Assembly: GCF_044762855.1 (NCBI RefSeq)
Contig: NZ_JBIWFB010000001.1
Location: 930,001 to 994,000, forward strand
Source of the DNA: Psychrobacillus sp044762855
Lineage (GTDB): Bacteria; Bacillota; Bacilli; Bacillales_A; Planococcaceae
Length of the DNA stretch: 64,000 nt
Direction of reading: 5' to 3'
Positions 41,955 through 49,914 of this stretch are shown in pieces (the first letter of the stretch is position 1; each line of letters begins with the position of its first letter). The translations under genes and the position numbers were made by a program. The notes beneath the pieces were generated by a model. That model saw nothing but the letters and a program-made list of their open reading frames with translations, was not told where the DNA came from and did not search any database.

Positions 41955-42872
41955 ATGCCTTTAAGTATATTTGGTTTTCAAGCTAACTGGAGCCCTGTAT
42001 TAATCGGATTATTAGTGTTTATAACTATTCTATATTTTTTAATAACAGTTAAGTGGCGTAAAGACTTCAAAGTTTCAGAGCCTTTAACAAAACAAGAAGC
42101 AGCATATTTTTTAACGAGTATCGTACTTGTTTATATTGTTAAAGGATCACCTGTAGATTTGATGGCGCATATTATGTTCTCCTATCATATGGTGCAAATG
42201 GCTTTATTACTACTGTTAATTCCACCTTTGTTGATGAAAGGAATTCCATGGTGGGTCTGGAAAGTTGTCATTCAATTACCAGTTGTAAGAAAGGTCTTTC
42301 CGGTATTAACGAAACCGTTATTGTCGTTAATAGTATTTTCTGGATTATTCTCTCTTTACCATATTCCCTTAATCCTTGACTATATTAAAATGGATGAAGT
42401 GTTACATGGAACATATACGTTCATTTTGTTTATTTCAGCGATATTTATGTGGTGGTCTATTGTTGATATTATTAAGGGAGAGCAAGGGTTGCACGGGTTA
42501 AAGAAAATTGGTTTTATTGTAGGTAGTGCTATCTTAATAACTCCAGCTTGTGCATTGATTATTTTCTCAGGAACAGCAAATTATGTAACATACACAGACG
42601 GAGAAGCTTGGCTTAAAGCGATGGAATTATGTGTACCAACTAGTACATTATCCGGCTTATCACTTTCTGGACCTGAACTGTTTTCTAATATGTCGCCTGA
42701 AGCGGATCAACAACTCGGTGGTATTTTGATGAAGATTATTCAAGAGATTATATATGCTGTTGTTTTAGCGTCAATATTCTTTAAATGGTTTAAAAAAGAG
42801 CAGGAAACTGCTGATGAAATTACACAAAAAGCATTAGATGATTTAAAACTACAAGCAAGCTATAATAAATAA
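41955..42872 (+). CDS. ctaG: Cytochrome c oxidase assembly factor CtaG (caa3_CtaG)
   Basis: 305 residues, seven or eight membrane segments with conserved HIMFSYHMVQMALLLLLIPP (about 74-93) and SLYHIPLILDYI. Family knowledge: needed for active caa3 oxidase, probably copper insertion. The ATG at 41955 follows GGAGTGAGG; a GTG four codons upstream overlaps that site. Co-directional with a DUF420 gene. Confidence 0.9.
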   Translation: MPLSIFGFQANWSPVLIGLLVFITILYFLITVKWRKDFKVSEPLTKQEAAYFLTSIVLVYIVKGSPVDLMAHIMFSYHMVQMALLLLLIPPLLMKGIPWWVWKVVIQLPVVRKVFPVLTKPLLSLIVFSGLFSLYHIPLILDYIKMDEVLHGTYTFILFISAIFMWWSIVDIIKGEQGLHGLKKIGFIVGSAILITPACALIIFSGTANYVTYTDGEAWLKAMELCVPTSTLSGLSLSGPELFSNMSPEADQQLGGILMKIIQEIIYAVVLASIFFKWFKKEQETADEITQKALDDLKLQASYNK

Positions 42873-42902
42873 CAAATTTAATGGATTCAAGGAGAATTGA
42901 CG

Positions 42903-43364
42903 ATGAGTTTACCCGTGTTACCAACGATTAGTACCTTTTTCATCGTGTTAAGTGCTGTATTAGTTGCCATTGGATGGGGATTAGTAAAGCAACGTAAAAT
43001 AGAAGCACATAAAAAAACGATGATTGCTGCAGCTATTTCTGCTTTAATTTTTTTCATCATTTACGCATCACGAACAATTTTTATCGGGAATACCGCATTT
43101 GGCGGACCAGATAATATAAAAATTTACTATACAATATTTTTAATTTTCCATATCGTATTAGCGACTACAGGGGCTGTATTTGGAATTGTTACGATTGTTT
43201 TAGGATTTAAGAATAATATTACAAAGCATCGTAAAATTGGTCCCATTACAAGCGTCATTTGGTTTTTCGTTGCAATCACAGGAGTAGCCGTGTATTTATT
43301 GCTGTATGTATTTTATCATGGTGGAGATACGACTTCTGTCATTAAAGCGATAATCGGTGGATAA
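42903..43364 (+). CDS. DUF420 family membrane protein (YozB-like)
   Basis: 153 residues, four to five membrane segments. Conserved KQRKIEAHKKTMIAA and HRKIGPITSVIWFFVAITGV contain the family histidines, suggesting heme or metal contact. DUF420 genes are often next to ctaG or cytochrome oxidase, and a role in oxidase assembly is inferred from that. ATG at 42903 behind AAGGAG. Confidence 0.85.
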   Translation: MSLPVLPTISTFFIVLSAVLVAIGWGLVKQRKIEAHKKTMIAAAISALIFFIIYASRTIFIGNTAFGGPDNIKIYYTIFLIFHIVLATTGAVFGIVTIVLGFKNNITKHRKIGPITSVIWFFVAITGVAVYLLLYVFYHGGDTTSVIKAIIGG

Positions 43365-43369
43365 CTGAG

Positions 43370-43408
43370 GCAAAAGCCAACACATTCAAAATGTGTTGGC
43401 TTTTGTTA
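43370..43408. terminator. Bidirectional terminator between the DUF420 and YtvI-like genes
   Basis: AAAGCCAACACATT / AATGTGTTGGCTTT stem between convergent genes. Confidence 0.9.
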
Positions 43409-44467
43409 TAGTTTAAAGTTAAGTTTGATCATTCCCGCTTCTTTTGCGGTTATAAAAACAATGACGATGAGCGGTCCTATTAAAAATCCGAGAAAGCCGA
43501 ATAGTTTCGCTCCGACAAACATAGCGATTAATATTGCTAAAGGGGATATGCCCATTTGTGACCCCATTAATTTTGGCTCAACTGCTCTTCGAATTATTAA
43601 AAGGATAATAGCTAAAATCGTAAGCTTAGTACCTAATACAATATCGCCTGTAATATATTCATAAATGGCCCAGGGTGCTAAAATAATGATAGAACCTAAG
43701 ATAGGGATTATATCGATAATCCATATAATAATTGCCATAATGATCGCATATTTTGGCGTAAGTATAAATAGTAACCCTATAAGCGACGCTCCTAAAATTA
43801 TGAAGCTTGCTAAAATTTGAGCCTTCATAAATCCGATTGTTACTTTTTTTATACTTGTACTCATCACTCGAACTTTCTCTGCAGTGCCTTCGGATAAATA
43901 CCGAAAGAATTTCGTGCGCAATCTTTCCAAATCTAACATAAATAAAAATAAAGCAATAATAAAGACGATAAAGCTGATTAGAAAGTTTGGGACATTCGTA
44001 AGAAGTGCGGTAATATTCGAGTAACTTAGCAAATCGAGTAATGCATCTTTCATGCTCATCAAGGTGGAATCGAATTTATCTTGAATGGATTCTACTACTT
44101 CTTTTGGCAGTCCTTCTGTATATTGAAACAAGTTATTTTGTATGTTGATCCATACTCCTGTTAAGCTATTCAAATGAAATGGGATTACTTTAGAAGTATA
44201 AATGAGCTGACTGATTAGCTTCGTTATAACAAAATAAATAATGGCTGAAATAATAATGATAAAGAAAAAGAAATTAGTCATAACTGCTATTTTTCGATTC
44301 CATTTAAATGTTCTCTGGGTGAACTTAACAAGAGGCTCGATGATGATTGCAGTAACTAAAGCTAAGATAATTGGGAGTGATACTGGGATGACGAATATTG
44401 CAATTAATAATAGTAAAATGCCTGTTATAATGTATTTTACATATTCTTTTTTAAAACGTTTCAGCAC
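43406..44467 (-). CDS. AI-2E family transporter / YtvI-like membrane protein
   Basis: 353 residues with seven or eight membrane segments and a long central soluble helix region (about 60-170), the AI-2E/PerM topology. C-terminal signatures are IIWIIDIIPILGSIIILAPW, SPLAILIAMFVGAKLFGFLG and PLIVIVFI. It resembles sporulation membrane protein YtvI, but related exporters have other roles. Start probably GTG at 44467, 11 nt after AAAGGAG; a longer TTG start lacks a site. Confidence 0.8.
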   Translation of the reverse strand: MLKRFKKEYVKYIITGILLLLIAIFVIPVSLPIILALVTAIIIEPLVKFTQRTFKWNRKIAVMTNFFFFIIIISAIIYFVITKLISQLIYTSKVIPFHLNSLTGVWINIQNNLFQYTEGLPKEVVESIQDKFDSTLMSMKDALLDLLSYSNITALLTNVPNFLISFIVFIIALFLFMLDLERLRTKFFRYLSEGTAEKVRVMSTSIKKVTIGFMKAQILASFIILGASLIGLLFILTPKYAIIMAIIIWIIDIIPILGSIIILAPWAIYEYITGDIVLGTKLTILAIILLIIRRAVEPKLMGSQMGISPLAILIAMFVGAKLFGFLGFLIGPLIVIVFITAKEAGMIKLNFKL

Positions 44468-44532
44468 GATGGCAGATACTCCTTTCTGTAGACTCCCACC
44501 TAGTATAGACAACATATTTATATTTGAACATA

Positions 44533-44565
44533 TAAAAAACGCTAGAGAATTATTCTCTAACGTTT
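44533..44565 (-). terminator. Terminator downstream of yugN
   Basis: On the minus strand AACGTTAGAGAAT / ATTCTCTAGCGTT followed by TTTTT. Confidence 0.88.
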
Positions 44566-44575
44566 AATACAAGTC

Positions 44576-44944
44576 TTATTTCGATTGCAATTCAAAAGCG
44601 TCTAAGTCTTTTTTTAGTGCAGCTAATACTTGTTCACATGATTTTACTAAGTGGTTAGGGAATACTTCATTTTCCCCGTATTCTACCCCATGTGGATAAT
44701 AATGTTTGCCGACTACTGGTTTTAATAATGTAATGTTTGCTTCGTGAGCACCAACATCGCCGTCTTTTGTAAAACCAAATACTCTTAGATAGAATGTGCC
44801 TTCTTTTATCTCATACTTTTTGTCATAAGTTACACGTTCATAATCCCATTGACCAGCGCGGATTAATCCGTTTTTGCTCATAAGATCATCTAATAAATTA
44901 AGATCAATGACAGTGTTTTCTATACCTGTGTTTTCGAAATACAT
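44576..44944 (-). CDS. yugN: YugN-like family protein
   Basis: 122 residues, soluble, with the family patterns GLIRAGQWDYERVTYDKKYE and VVGKHYYPHGVEYGENEVFP. Matches YugN (PF08868) in length and composition. Function unknown. ATG at 44944 behind AAGGAGG. In B. subtilis yugN is elsewhere, so the location is lineage specific. Confidence 0.85.
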   Translation of the reverse strand: MYFENTGIENTVIDLNLLDDLMSKNGLIRAGQWDYERVTYDKKYEIKEGTFYLRVFGFTKDGDVGAHEANITLLKPVVGKHYYPHGVEYGENEVFPNHLVKSCEQVLAALKKDLDAFELQSK

Positions 44945-45096
44945 TGAATTGTCCTCCTTCACGTTCGAATTACCAAAGAATATGTTCTCATTAATATTAA
45001 TTCAAATTTGAAAATGTTGCAATGGCAACATTGTGTCTTTCCATGTAAGCTTGATATACTAGTGATAACGGATTAATCGTTAAGGAGAAAATTGAG

Positions 45097-46194
45097 ATGA
45101 AAAATCTATTTCGCATTTTAGTAGCTGTTACTATTGTACTGGTGATATTTATATATTTGGATAATCCTGTTCAGGAAAATGAGCTAATTATGGGACCAAA
45201 CAACTCTGGTCAATTAATACCACAACAAGTAACAGAGGTTTCAGAGCCTTTAACCATTTTCGATAGACCAAAAGAAGGGATCTCTACTCTTATAGGAAAG
45301 CCTTCTCAAACATTAATTGATTTGTACGGGAAGCCCGTGAGAATCGAACCATCTGGATTTGATTATGATTGGTGGGTGTATAATGAATCATTTTCAACAT
45401 ATAGACTGTTCGGAGTTTCAGATGGTCTGGTCGTACAATCATTTGCCATAGGAGGAGATGTAGATGTCGCTCCATATAAAATAGGGCAGACGCTCACGGA
45501 TATTTATCGGTTTACACTAGTACAATCGGAAATCACTATGTCTATTGATTCTAATACGTATACTTTTTCGTTAACAGAAGAAGATATTAATACGCGTATT
45601 TTAGTGCAATTTAATGATTTGTTTGCCATTTTATATATAGATATGGATGATCAAGAGCTAGAGGCAGTCCGATATATAGACGCTAAAACACTGTTAAAAC
45701 TTAAACCATATGATATTTTATATAACGGAATGATGATTGATGTGGAAACTCCAGCCTCTTCTCTGCAAGCTTCGATAGATAGGGCAAATGAGAGACAAGT
45801 GGTAGAAATGACGAATGTTATCCGCCACCGGCACGGTTTACAAGTGTTAGAGTCCAATTATGCCTTGCAACAACTTGCAAGAAATCATAGTGAAGAAATG
45901 GCTAAAAATAACATAGTAATAAATGAGACATTTGAAATTCCTAAATTTAGTGATCAATTAAAAGAATCTGCCATTGATTTTACACGGGCAGCCGGAAACA
46001 CAGCCGCTTTTTACTTTGATGCAGGGGAGGCCGTTAATGGTTGGTTAAATTCGAAAGACCATCGTGCAACAATACTTGGCGAATGGTACACACATACTGG
46101 TGTAGGAGTTTATAGTAACTATTATACGCAAAACTTAATCGAACAACCTAAGCCAAAACTAAAAGATAGAAAAAAAGACGCAAGTATTGATTAA
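45097..46194 (+). CDS. ylbC: CAP-domain secreted/anchored protein, YlbC-like
   Basis: 365 residues. One N-terminal membrane segment (about 5-21) may be a signal anchor. Residues 55-205 form the CAP-associated domain (SLIGKPSQTLIDLYGKPVRI), and 235-350 the CAP/SCP-PR1 domain with NVIRHRHGLQVLESN, LARNHSEEMAKNN and the second histidine region SKDHRATILGEWYTHTGVG. Family members are secreted with mostly unknown roles. The ylbC position before ylbF fits. SD AAGGAG. Confidence 0.87.
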   Translation: MKNLFRILVAVTIVLVIFIYLDNPVQENELIMGPNNSGQLIPQQVTEVSEPLTIFDRPKEGISTLIGKPSQTLIDLYGKPVRIEPSGFDYDWWVYNESFSTYRLFGVSDGLVVQSFAIGGDVDVAPYKIGQTLTDIYRFTLVQSEITMSIDSNTYTFSLTEEDINTRILVQFNDLFAILYIDMDDQELEAVRYIDAKTLLKLKPYDILYNGMMIDVETPASSLQASIDRANERQVVEMTNVIRHRHGLQVLESNYALQQLARNHSEEMAKNNIVINETFEIPKFSDQLKESAIDFTRAAGNTAAFYFDAGEAVNGWLNSKDHRATILGEWYTHTGVGVYSNYYTQNLIEQPKPKLKDRKKDASID

Positions 46195-46591
46195 ACAAAA
46201 ATATTAAGCAGATGGATGATTATTATGAAGAAGGTACGATTGTTACTTTAACTTTAAATGCTTTGAACTAAACGAGTTCTATACCTTTATCGAAAAAATA
46301 CGAAAGGGATGTGATTATGTCACATCCCTTTCGTATTTTTGGGTAATGGTGTAGTAGTTTATGGGTAATGAAAGTACCAAAGGTGTTGAAAACGAAAGAA
46401 TGGCCACTTTCCTATTCATATAAAAGCAGCCAAAGATGAAATTTTGGCTGCTCAGTCCATCTCTATTGTGTTTATGCCTTTTCATTAATCGTCACCACTA
46501 AGCCTTCGGTAATAATTTTGCAATCATTTCGTCCACCGCTAACCTTCTGCGTTTTTGAAATGTGCTGTAAATTGGTTCATTAACAGACTGA
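46195..46591. other. Gap between ylbC and the aspartokinase
   Basis: No gene supported. It holds a terminator (46295-46341) and a second hairpin AGCAGCCAAA / TTTTGGCTGCT (46425-46452). The 46490-46590 part still reads somewhat coding-like on the minus strand (KRRRLAVDEMIAKLL) but has no start or ribosome-binding site. B. subtilis has ylbD/ylbE here, which are missing. Confidence 0.4.
46295..46341. terminator. Strong terminator after ylbC
   Basis: AATACGAAAGGGATGTGA / TCACATCCCTTTCGTATT, an 18-bp perfect stem with a 5-nt loop and A/T runs on both sides. Confidence 0.93.
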
Positions 46592-47323
46592 TTACTTAAA
46601 AACGAATGTTCCTTCTTTATCTTCATATAGGGAGCGAATATGCAAAGGAACATGATGGAGTGCAGCAAATTTAGCTGCTCTTTTTTGTATGACTTCCACT
46701 GGTCCATTTATTTTATTTTGTAATTCTGCATACGTCATTGATGTAATTAATTCGACGTTTTTATTTCTAAAAGGATCAGACGTCATCACACCTGGAACGT
46801 TTTTATAAAACTCCACGACATCTGCATTTAAATAATGTCCATAAACGACTGCAGTTAAATCGCTTCCACCTCTACCAAGCGTAGTGAAAGTTTGTGTTTC
46901 TTCTGCAACTCCTTGAAAACCTGGTACTACAATACAATGGAAATGTTGGAAGGTGGCGGCTATTGATGTTGTATCTACTTTTTCTATTTGAGCATCTCCG
47001 TAAGCATCATTTGTAATAATTCCTGCACTTTTTCCGTATAAAAGGGTTGCCAAAATTCCTTCTTTTTTTAACTCTGCGCAAAGTACAGATGCAGATATTA
47101 GTTCACCACATGCGGAAAGTAAATCCGTTTCCACACTATTAACAGCGTTTGGTACTAGATCTAATAATGTATCCGTTGCATAGTGTTGACCACTTCTTCC
47201 CATTGCTGAGACAACTACCAATACTTGTTGATGCATCGTTATTGCTTTTTTAATCCTTGCCATAACCAATTTCCTACTTTGATGATCCTGCATTGCAATT
47301 CCACCAAATTTTTGCACTATCAT
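46592..47323 (-). CDS. Aspartokinase catalytic domain without ACT domains
   Basis: 243 residues, only the amino-acid kinase fold of aspartokinase: VQKFGG at residues 3-8, SACGELISASVL (aspartate/ATP site) near 75-86, GRGGSDLTAVVYG near 160-172, VPGVMTSDP near 188-196. Usual aspartokinases add two C-terminal ACT domains (about 400 residues) for feedback inhibition by lysine or threonine. Here the chain ends right after the kinase domain, so it should be feedback-insensitive. Divergent from a DAP-type murE with 108 bp between starts. Likely feeds the diaminopimelate pathway (inference). Confidence 0.87.
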   Translation of the reverse strand: MIVQKFGGIAMQDHQSRKLVMARIKKAITMHQQVLVVVSAMGRSGQHYATDTLLDLVPNAVNSVETDLLSACGELISASVLCAELKKEGILATLLYGKSAGIITNDAYGDAQIEKVDTTSIAATFQHFHCIVVPGFQGVAEETQTFTTLGRGGSDLTAVVYGHYLNADVVEFYKNVPGVMTSDPFRNKNVELITSMTYAELQNKINGPVEVIQKRAAKFAALHHVPLHIRSLYEDKEGTFVFK

Positions 47324-47345
47324 ATTTTCAACCACTCTACTCGTG

Positions 47346-47373
47346 ACATTTCAAACACTCCGTTCATACGATA
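47346..47373 (+). promoter_or_regulatory. Candidate sigma-K/sigma-E promoter of the murE homologue
   Basis: CATACGATA (47365-47373) fits the sigma-K -10 consensus CATANNNTA exactly and the sigma-E -10 CATACANT with one mismatch. An AC dinucleotide (-35 core of sigma-K) lies 17 bp upstream in GTGACATTT. No sigma-A promoter with good spacing was seen. Confidence 0.5.
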
Positions 47374-47380
47374 CAGGGAA

Positions 47381-47410
47381 TTCATTTTACTTTATGCGAA
47401 CTCACAAGAA
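47381..47410 (-). promoter_or_regulatory. Candidate sigma-K promoter of the aspartokinase gene
   Basis: On the minus strand CATAAAGTA matches CATANNNTA exactly, with AC 16 bp upstream in CTACAC. It faces the aspartokinase start about 60 bp away and pairs with the plus-strand motif for murE. Confidence 0.5.
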
Positions 47411-47431
47411 TGGTGTAGGGAGTGTGTTACT

Positions 47432-48892
47432 ATTTTTCCTTTAAAAGAACTATTGGATTGTTTAGACTACAAGATTAAAGGTGACTTGAAGAACTTTAAG
47501 ATAAACAGATTTATCGATCATTCGAAACAAATAAGAGATGGAGATGTGTTTGTTTCCGAAACGGGGAATCGAATATTTATAGAAGAAGCCATACAAAACG
47601 GCGCAAAAGCGATACTCACTGAGTATTTCATCCCTGATTGTAGTGTTCCACAAATTATTTTACCGACGGATATGCATTTGTTAAAAGAGAGAATTTCCTA
47701 TATGACCTATGAAATGTACGGGAAATATATAAAAACAATTGGGATTACTGGCACGAATGGAAAAACTACTGTAGCGTCTTTTATAGGACAATTACTGATG
47801 CAACAACAGAAAAAAGTGTGCGTAATTGGTACACTTGGCGTTTTTATAAATGGTCAAAAATTGGATGGTCAATTTAGAAGTAATACAACATTGCCTTTTT
47901 ATGATTTCATACAAGTAGTAAAATCTTGTTTTGAACAGAAAGTGGAATACATCGTATTAGAAGCTTCTTCCCAAGGATTGTTGGACAATCGATTAGGGGT
48001 ATATCCAATCGATTTAGGCGTATTTTTGAATATAGGAAAAGATCATCTAGAATTCCATGGCGGGATGGTTCCTTACAAAAAATCAAAAGAGTTACTCGTC
48101 ACACTTTCCAAGCAATTAGTTATTAATGATGATGATGAGTGGTGTCAATCCATTGCTGAAAGGACGATACTACCAGTTATCCGATTCGGCGAAAAATATA
48201 CAAATGACGTTATTTATCAAAAGGTAGATTACTCAACGGAAATGGTCCTTTATAAATTTTGGGTAAGGGATAAAGAAGTGCACTTAAAAATGAAAAACAG
48301 TGGTTATTATAATGGGATGAACATAGCAGCGGCAATAGCATGTTTAAGTGCATTCGATATTCCTTTTGACGAAATAAAAGCTCTGATGCTCCCTAAGGGA
48401 CGGTTAGAGCAAATTCCTAATAGTAAAGGGGTGGAAGTGCTAATTGACTATGCACATACACCTGATGCGTTGGAAGCTTGTTTATCTACTATTACTTCCT
48501 ATGCAAAAAAAGACATCTATGTAGTTTTTGGCTGTGGGGGAAATCGAGATAGACAAAAAAGAAAAGGTATGGGGGAAGTTGCAACAAAATATGTAACAAA
48601 AGCAATTATCACTTCCGATAATCCAAGAGATGAGCGTCCAGAAGACATTATTACAGAAATTGTAAGTGGAGTGGACCCTAGCAAAGTCATGATTGAACCT
48701 GACCGTAAAAAAGCAATCGAGTTAGCCTTACAAACTGCCCAAAAGGGAGATGTTATCTTAATAGCAGGAAAGGGACATGAGCAAGAACAAATTGCTCATG
48801 GTCTCGTTGTCCCTTTTTCTGATCATGAAGTAGTCCGTAATTATTTTGAAGAAGTTGGTGGATTAATAACAAAAAATGATCCCGTGGCATGA
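47432..48892 (+). CDS. murE: MurE-family UDP-MurNAc-tripeptide ligase with DAP-type motif
   Basis: 486 residues, full MurE length. Mur ligase ATP site GITGTNGKTTVASF (about 107-120), EASSQGL, IGKDHLEFHG, YKKSKELL with the lysine expected to be carbamylated, IDYAHTPDALE, GCGGNRDRQKR, ITSDNPRDERPED and GKGHEQEQ. DNPR is the amino-acid specificity motif of meso-diaminopimelate-adding enzymes. It lies outside the dcw cluster, so it is probably a second murE. No ATG, GTG or TTG gives a good N-terminus; ATT at 47432, 9 nt after AGGGAG, yields the MurE-like start FPLKELLDCL. Confidence 0.85.
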   Translation: MFPLKELLDCLDYKIKGDLKNFKINRFIDHSKQIRDGDVFVSETGNRIFIEEAIQNGAKAILTEYFIPDCSVPQIILPTDMHLLKERISYMTYEMYGKYIKTIGITGTNGKTTVASFIGQLLMQQQKKVCVIGTLGVFINGQKLDGQFRSNTTLPFYDFIQVVKSCFEQKVEYIVLEASSQGLLDNRLGVYPIDLGVFLNIGKDHLEFHGGMVPYKKSKELLVTLSKQLVINDDDEWCQSIAERTILPVIRFGEKYTNDVIYQKVDYSTEMVLYKFWVRDKEVHLKMKNSGYYNGMNIAAAIACLSAFDIPFDEIKALMLPKGRLEQIPNSKGVEVLIDYAHTPDALEACLSTITSYAKKDIYVVFGCGGNRDRQKRKGMGEVATKYVTKAIITSDNPRDERPEDIITEIVSGVDPSKVMIEPDRKKAIELALQTAQKGDVILIAGKGHEQEQIAHGLVVPFSDHEVVRNYFEEVGGLITKNDPVA

Positions 48893-49335
48893 GCAATTCT
48901 TTTGCCGTTTGGTTGAGTGACTGTACATTCGAGCACTAATGTTTGGCGACCTCTATGTATGTAGGACGCTGTAGCGATCAAAGATTTTTCGGAAGCTGCT
49001 TTCACATAATGAATATTCATATTCGTCGTTACAGCACCTTTTCCTGTTGGTTGTAAATCTTTGTTAACGAGGTATCCCATTGCATTATCCATTAGTGTTG
49101 CGATGATACCACCGTGTGGATTATCAAATGTATTATAAGAAAGTGGCGTAATTGGAAAAGTGACGATACATGTATCCTGCTCGAATTGTATATCCATCTG
49201 GAGAAGGGAATTTAAATAAGTATCGCTTGTTTGTTGCTTTTTTTGTAACCCTGTTAGAAAATCTTTTAGCAGAGTCATGTCTGTATCTGTTGCATTTTCC
49301 GTTACTTGGTTAAGTAATGTTTGTAATTCATTCAT
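48841..49335 (-). CDS. PaaI-family hotdog-fold thioesterase
   Basis: 164 residues. Hotdog fold with the family motif NPHGGIIATLMDNAMGYLVN (about 71-90), where Asp/Asn and Gly position the thioester, and VTTNMNIHYVKAASEKSL. Likely an acyl-CoA thioesterase; substrate unknown. Its last 52 bp overlap the 3' end of the murE homologue on the other strand. ATG at 49335 behind AGGAGAAAA. Confidence 0.87.
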   Translation of the reverse strand: MNELQTLLNQVTENATDTDMTLLKDFLTGLQKKQQTSDTYLNSLLQMDIQFEQDTCIVTFPITPLSYNTFDNPHGGIIATLMDNAMGYLVNKDLQPTGKGAVTTNMNIHYVKAASEKSLIATASYIHRGRQTLVLECTVTQPNGKRIAHATGSFFVINPPTSSK

Positions 49336-49420
49336 TATTTTTTCTCCTAACAGTAAGTTAATAATTTAGCATTTATTTCTCCATTTCTGTTATGATATAC
49401 AGTGAGTGGAGGTTTTATAA

Positions 49421-49870
49421 ATGATAATGACCAATGAATGGGCCACTATAATGGACCAATCAGATATGCTATGTACAATGGTTCTTTCCTCTGAACAATT
49501 TTATCAATACTTAGATGCACATCGTGCTGTATATACAAATTCGGATCTAGTCCGTGAAATTAATCATTTTACGAAACTGAAAGACCAATATGAAGAGGTC
49601 CAACGATTCGGAAAATACCATCCTGACTATTCGAAAGTTATGAAAGATATTCGCGTAACTAAACGAAACTTGGACATGGTGGATGAAGTTGCAACATTAA
49701 AGGTTGCGGAAAATGAATTGCAAGATCTTTTAGATGAAGTGAGCTTGCTAATTGGTAAATCTGTTTCAGAAGGTGTAAAAGTTCCTGTAAGCAACCCGTT
49801 TTTTTCATCCGGTGGCTCAAGCTGCGGAAGTGGTTGTGGTACGGGCGGCGCTTGCTCTTGTTCTGCATAA
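49421..49870 (+). CDS. ylbF: YlbF/RicF family regulator
   Basis: 149 residues, helical, with a C-terminal Cys-rich tail (GGSSCGSGCGTGGACSCSA, about 131-149) that in B. subtilis RicF helps bind an Fe-S cluster. Family knowledge: with YmcA and YaaT it forms the Y-complex affecting Spo0A phosphorylation, competence and RNase Y mRNA processing. GGAGG precedes ATG 49421. Terminator follows. Confidence 0.93.
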   Translation: MIMTNEWATIMDQSDMLCTMVLSSEQFYQYLDAHRAVYTNSDLVREINHFTKLKDQYEEVQRFGKYHPDYSKVMKDIRVTKRNLDMVDEVATLKVAENELQDLLDEVSLLIGKSVSEGVKVPVSNPFFSSGGSSCGSGCGTGGACSCSA

Positions 49871-49877
49871 GAAATAC

Positions 49878-49914
49878 GAAGGATGTGTGCATATTTTTGC
49901 ACACATCCTTTTTA
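49878..49914. terminator. Bidirectional terminator between ylbF and GDPD gene
   Basis: AAGGATGTGTGC / GCACACATCCTT perfect stem followed by TTT. Confidence 0.9.

Noticed and set aside
46243..46275. 19-codon ORF after ylbC
   Set aside because: No Shine-Dalgarno and no conservation evidence; it ends just before the ylbC terminator.
46498..46707. 69-codon minus-strand ORF overlapping the aspartokinase 3' end
   Set aside because: It is in a different frame from the conserved kinase and has no ribosome-binding site; only the distal KRRRLAVDEM part lies outside the gene.
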